A stretch of DNA of 7,175 nucleotides, taken from the NCBI GenBank assembly GCA_019120475.1, contig DWVA01000144.1, positions 1-7,175 of the forward strand, given 5' to 3'. A program made the position numbers and the translations under genes. The stretch comes from Candidatus Blautia intestinipullorum. Lineage in GTDB: Bacteria; Bacillota; Clostridia; Lachnospirales; Lachnospiraceae. A model generated the notes under the pieces. It was not told the origin of the DNA. It saw nothing but the letters and a program-made list of their open reading frames with translations, and did no database searches. This document shows, in pieces, positions 5,091 to 7,175 of this stretch (its first letter is position 1; each line of letters opens with the position of its first letter).

Positions 5091-6588
5091 AACAATCCTC
5101 CTGTGCATAGCTCATCTCGTCTACATAAACATCCATAAAGTCAGATTCTGAAGCCAGTTCCAGAAATCCGGCCTTTTCCGCCATCTTTTCTCCGCGGCGG
5201 AATTCTTCCTCCGAAAGAACCGCCAGACGCGCCCCTGCGCCTGCCGCGTTCCCTACGGGAATGATCTTCTCTCTTAAAGCTTCCGGCAGAAGCCCGATCC
5301 CGCAGGCGCTTTCCGGATCCAGATAATTTCCGAAGGCTCCTGCAAGAAGCAGTGTCTGTATGTCTTCTATACGGCAGCCCCTTTTTCTGCAGAGAAGCTG
5401 TACCCCTGCCGCGATAGCCGCCTTCGCAAGCTGAAGTTCCCTTACATCCTTCTGGCAGAGAAATACTTTATCGGAAAAATGCCACGGCTCCTTCATATAC
5501 CCGTCCTCCCGTATCCATCCTGTCTTAAGGAGACAGTACACTGCGTCCAGAAGGCCGGAGCCGCAGATGCCCGCAGGCGTTTTCTCTCCGATCACATGGA
5601 ACTTTACTTTCCCGTCCTGCAGGTATACATGATCCACCGCTCCGTCGCTTCCTCTCATGCCGCAGGTGATCTTCGCCCCCTCGAAGGCCGGCCCTGCAGC
5701 AGTAGAACACACTGTATAGCCCCGGCGGTCCCCCAGTACCATTTCCCCATTGGTTCCGATATCCACCATCAGAGTAAGCTCTTCTCTTTTGTCAAATTCT
5801 GCAGCCAGCATACAGGCCGTTGTATCTGCTCCAACAAAACCTCCGATATTTGGAAGCCATATGAGCCTTGCTTCCTCCCACACATGGATACCGCAGTGGG
5901 AAGCCTTTTTTTCCACAGCCTCTTTTACCTTCGGCACATAGGGAGCTTTTACCAGAGTATCTACCGGAAGTTCCAGAAAAAGATGGTGCATACAGGTGTT
6001 TCCGGCTATGACAATTTTTACGATCTCCTCTTTCTTCCGCCCTGCGGATACGGCCGCCTCCCCAAGAAGCGTGTCTATGGCTTCACGGATACAGCCGCTT
6101 AATGCTTTTGCGCCGTGTTCCAGCACATAGCTGCAGCGCATCACTACGTCGGCCCCATACTGTCTCTGAGGATTCAGAACGCTTCTGGTACTTAAAAGCT
6201 CTCCGTTTTTTCCATCCATAAGGTAGGCCACCACTGTAGTGGAGCCCAGATCCACCGCGGCAAGGAGAGGATGCTCCACCTCCGGCGGAAGGCTTCCCGG
6301 CCGACAGGGGACTTTCCTGAAAAGCCCTTCATTTAATATCTGCGCTTTCTTTTTCTCTCCTGGAAGAGGGCTCACTGTACAGTCCTTTTCCACCTTTGTC
6401 TGACAGGCCAGAACCTCCTTTCCATCCAGCAGCACCCGGCATTTTCCGCATTTCCCCTGCCCGCCGCAGGGAGCGTCCGGCACCAGGCCCGCCGCTATTT
6501 CCGCCTGAAGGAGTGTTGTTCCTTCCTCCACGGAAACTGACAGATTCTTTTCTGTAAAATGTACAGTATATGTATGTTCGTCTTTCAT
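5080..6588 (-). CDS. Reductive activator of corrinoid proteins (2Fe-2S plus ASKHA ATPase domain, RACo-like)
   Basis: This 502-residue enzyme would reduce accidentally oxidised Co(II) corrinoid protein to active Co(I), using ATP to drive the uphill electron transfer. The N-terminal domain (about 5-90) is a plant-type ferredoxin with C-x5-C-x2-C-x12-C at Cys41, Cys47, Cys50 and Cys63. The ASKHA (DUF4445) part starts near 108 with the phosphate motif D-L-G-S-T-T at 113-118. A second phosphate motif, D-I-G-T-N-G-E, is at 276-282, with A-G-P-A-F-E-G at 298-304, G-I-C-G-S-G at 340-345 and L-A-G-A-F-G-N at 415-421. RACo-type proteins are usually above 600 residues and have a linker and middle domain between these parts; here only about 20 residues separate them. 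The ATG follows a modest GGATGG-like binding site. It lies 19 bases after the HD gene and overlaps the DUF2284 gene. Confidence 0.92.
   Translation of the reverse strand: MKDEHTYTVHFTEKNLSVSVEEGTTLLQAEIAAGLVPDAPCGGQGKCGKCRVLLDGKEVLACQTKVEKDCTVSPLPGEKKKAQILNEGLFRKVPCRPGSLPPEVEHPLLAAVDLGSTTVVAYLMDGKNGELLSTRSVLNPQRQYGADVVMRCSYVLEHGAKALSGCIREAIDTLLGEAAVSAGRKKEEIVKIVIAGNTCMHHLFLELPVDTLVKAPYVPKVKEAVEKKASHCGIHVWEEARLIWLPNIGGFVGADTTACMLAAEFDKREELTLMVDIGTNGEMVLGDRRGYTVCSTAAGPAFEGAKITCGMRGSDGAVDHVYLQDGKVKFHVIGEKTPAGICGSGLLDAVYCLLKTGWIREDGYMKEPWHFSDKVFLCQKDVRELQLAKAAIAAGVQLLCRKRGCRIEDIQTLLLAGAFGNYLDPESACGIGLLPEALREKIIPVGNAAGAGARLAVLSEEEFRRGEKMAEKAGFLELASESDFMDVYVDEMSYAQEDCYGI
5097..5102 (-). promoter_or_regulatory. 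Ribosome binding site that decides the DUF2284 start
   Basis: On the minus strand AGGAGG lies six bases before the ATG at 5088-5090 and within the last codons of the activator gene. No comparable site precedes the alternative ATG at 5106-5108. The site supports the shorter protein and coupling of translation between the two genes. Confidence 0.8.
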
Positions 6589-6607
6589 ATATTTTTCACC
6601 ATCCTTA

Positions 6608-7175
6608 TCACTTGCATGCTTCGCCTCCGGAACAGGTTTCTGCCGTATCCCGGGCCTTTATGTCCTTCAGGAAGGCTTTGGCCAGCCCTTTAAATTCTGT
6701 TTCCACCTGTCTCCAGGGCTTCTCTTCTATATCCGGACATGAGTACAGTTCTCTGCAGGTTATTTCCGTTTTTCCCTTTATCAGTTCCTTCAGTTCGTAC
6801 AGGAGTATATCGTCGTCGATCTGTTTCCACTTCCGGTTTTCCTCTTCGCTTAAATCCGCCAGTCCAAACCGCTTCCAGATCTGCCCCATTATCTTTCCCT
6901 CTATCTCCAGATAGTTGGACAGATGTATTTTCACCGGACGTATGATATCTGAAATATATGCTTCGCTGGCATCGTGGAGAAGACAGGCGAGCTGCATCCT
7001 TTCTGACCATCCCCTGGCTCTTGCCTCTTCTGCGCAGTTTATCGAATGCTGCCCTACAGAATAGAAATGCTTCAGATGTCCTCCGCCGCGGCACAGCAGG
7101 CTCAGTGCGTGAGCGATATCCTCCAGAAAAACATTATCCGGCGTCATTTCCAGCGGATCAAATTTTTTTCCTGAA
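6608..7175 (-). CDS. HD-domain phosphohydrolase (YfbR-like), N-terminus cut by window edge
   Basis: At least 189 residues are visible. An in-window ATG at 7145-7147 gives 179 residues, but the reading frame stays open to the window end, and the preceding residues S-G-K-K-F-D-P-L-E fit the conserved beginning of this family, so the true start is probably outside. Counted from the internal Met, the HD metal ligands are His34 (in S-V-G-Q-H-S), His58-Asp59 (L-L-H-D-A-S-E-A-Y) and probably Asp111 or Asp112. The segment D-I-A-H-A-L-S near 10-16 and the following G-G-H are typical of the YfbR-like group, metal-dependent phosphohydrolases that act on nucleotides or related phosphoesters. The substrate here is unknown. 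The stop is 19 bases before the activator ATG, so the gene is probably cotranscribed, but a functional link to corrinoid chemistry is not evident. Confidence 0.82.
   Translation of the reverse strand, partial: SGKKFDPLEMTPDNVFLEDIAHALSLLCRGGGHLKHFYSVGQHSINCAEEARARGWSERMQLACLLHDASEAYISDIIRPVKIHLSNYLEIEGKIMGQIWKRFGLADLSEEENRKWKQIDDDILLYELKELIKGKTEITCRELYSCPDIEEKPWRQVETEFKGLAKAFLKDIKARDTAETCSGGEACK

Overview
The window carries a corrinoid-dependent methyl-transfer (O-demethylase-type) locus, most likely from an anaerobic Firmicute of the Lachnospiraceae/acetogen kind. This placement rests on family content, strong AGGAGG-type ribosome binding sites, moderate G+C and compact operons. No rRNA or other phylogenetic marker is present, so it is an inference.

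Left part, minus strand (2757 down to 145): three genes read in the order methyltransferase II (MeTr/pterin-binding fold), corrinoid protein, methyltransferase I (UroD/MtaA-like fold). They end at a good intrinsic terminator at 71-90. In the known scheme, methyltransferase I moves a methyl group from a donor, often a methoxyaromatic compound, onto Co(I) of the corrinoid protein. Methyltransferase II then passes it to tetrahydrofolate, feeding the methyl branch of the Wood-Ljungdahl pathway. The donor cannot be read from the sequence.

Middle: a 206-bp divergent intergenic region (2758-2963) separates this operon from a PucR/CdaR-type regulator on the plus strand (2964-4487). It holds a predicted sigma-A promoter in each direction and a perfect 19-bp palindrome at 2876-2894. 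A degenerate second copy lies at 2773-2791. This looks like a local regulatory switch for the methyltransferase operon.

Right part, minus strand (7175 down to 4554), convergent with the regulator: an HD-domain phosphohydrolase cut by the window edge, then a 2Fe-2S/ASKHA reductive activator of corrinoid proteins, then a cysteine-rich DUF2284 protein whose start overlaps the end of the activator gene. The activator would return inactive Co(II) corrinoid to Co(I), completing the four-component system (MT I, corrinoid protein, MT II, activator). The DUF2284 protein is the least understood member. Its translational coupling to the activator makes it a candidate accessory factor in electron transfer or activation.

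No mobile elements, tRNAs, rRNAs, CRISPR arrays or cobalamin riboswitch were recognised. The system type is known. The unusual points are the altered metal-ligand motif in methyltransferase I, the paired operators, the compact activator and the coupled DUF2284 gene.
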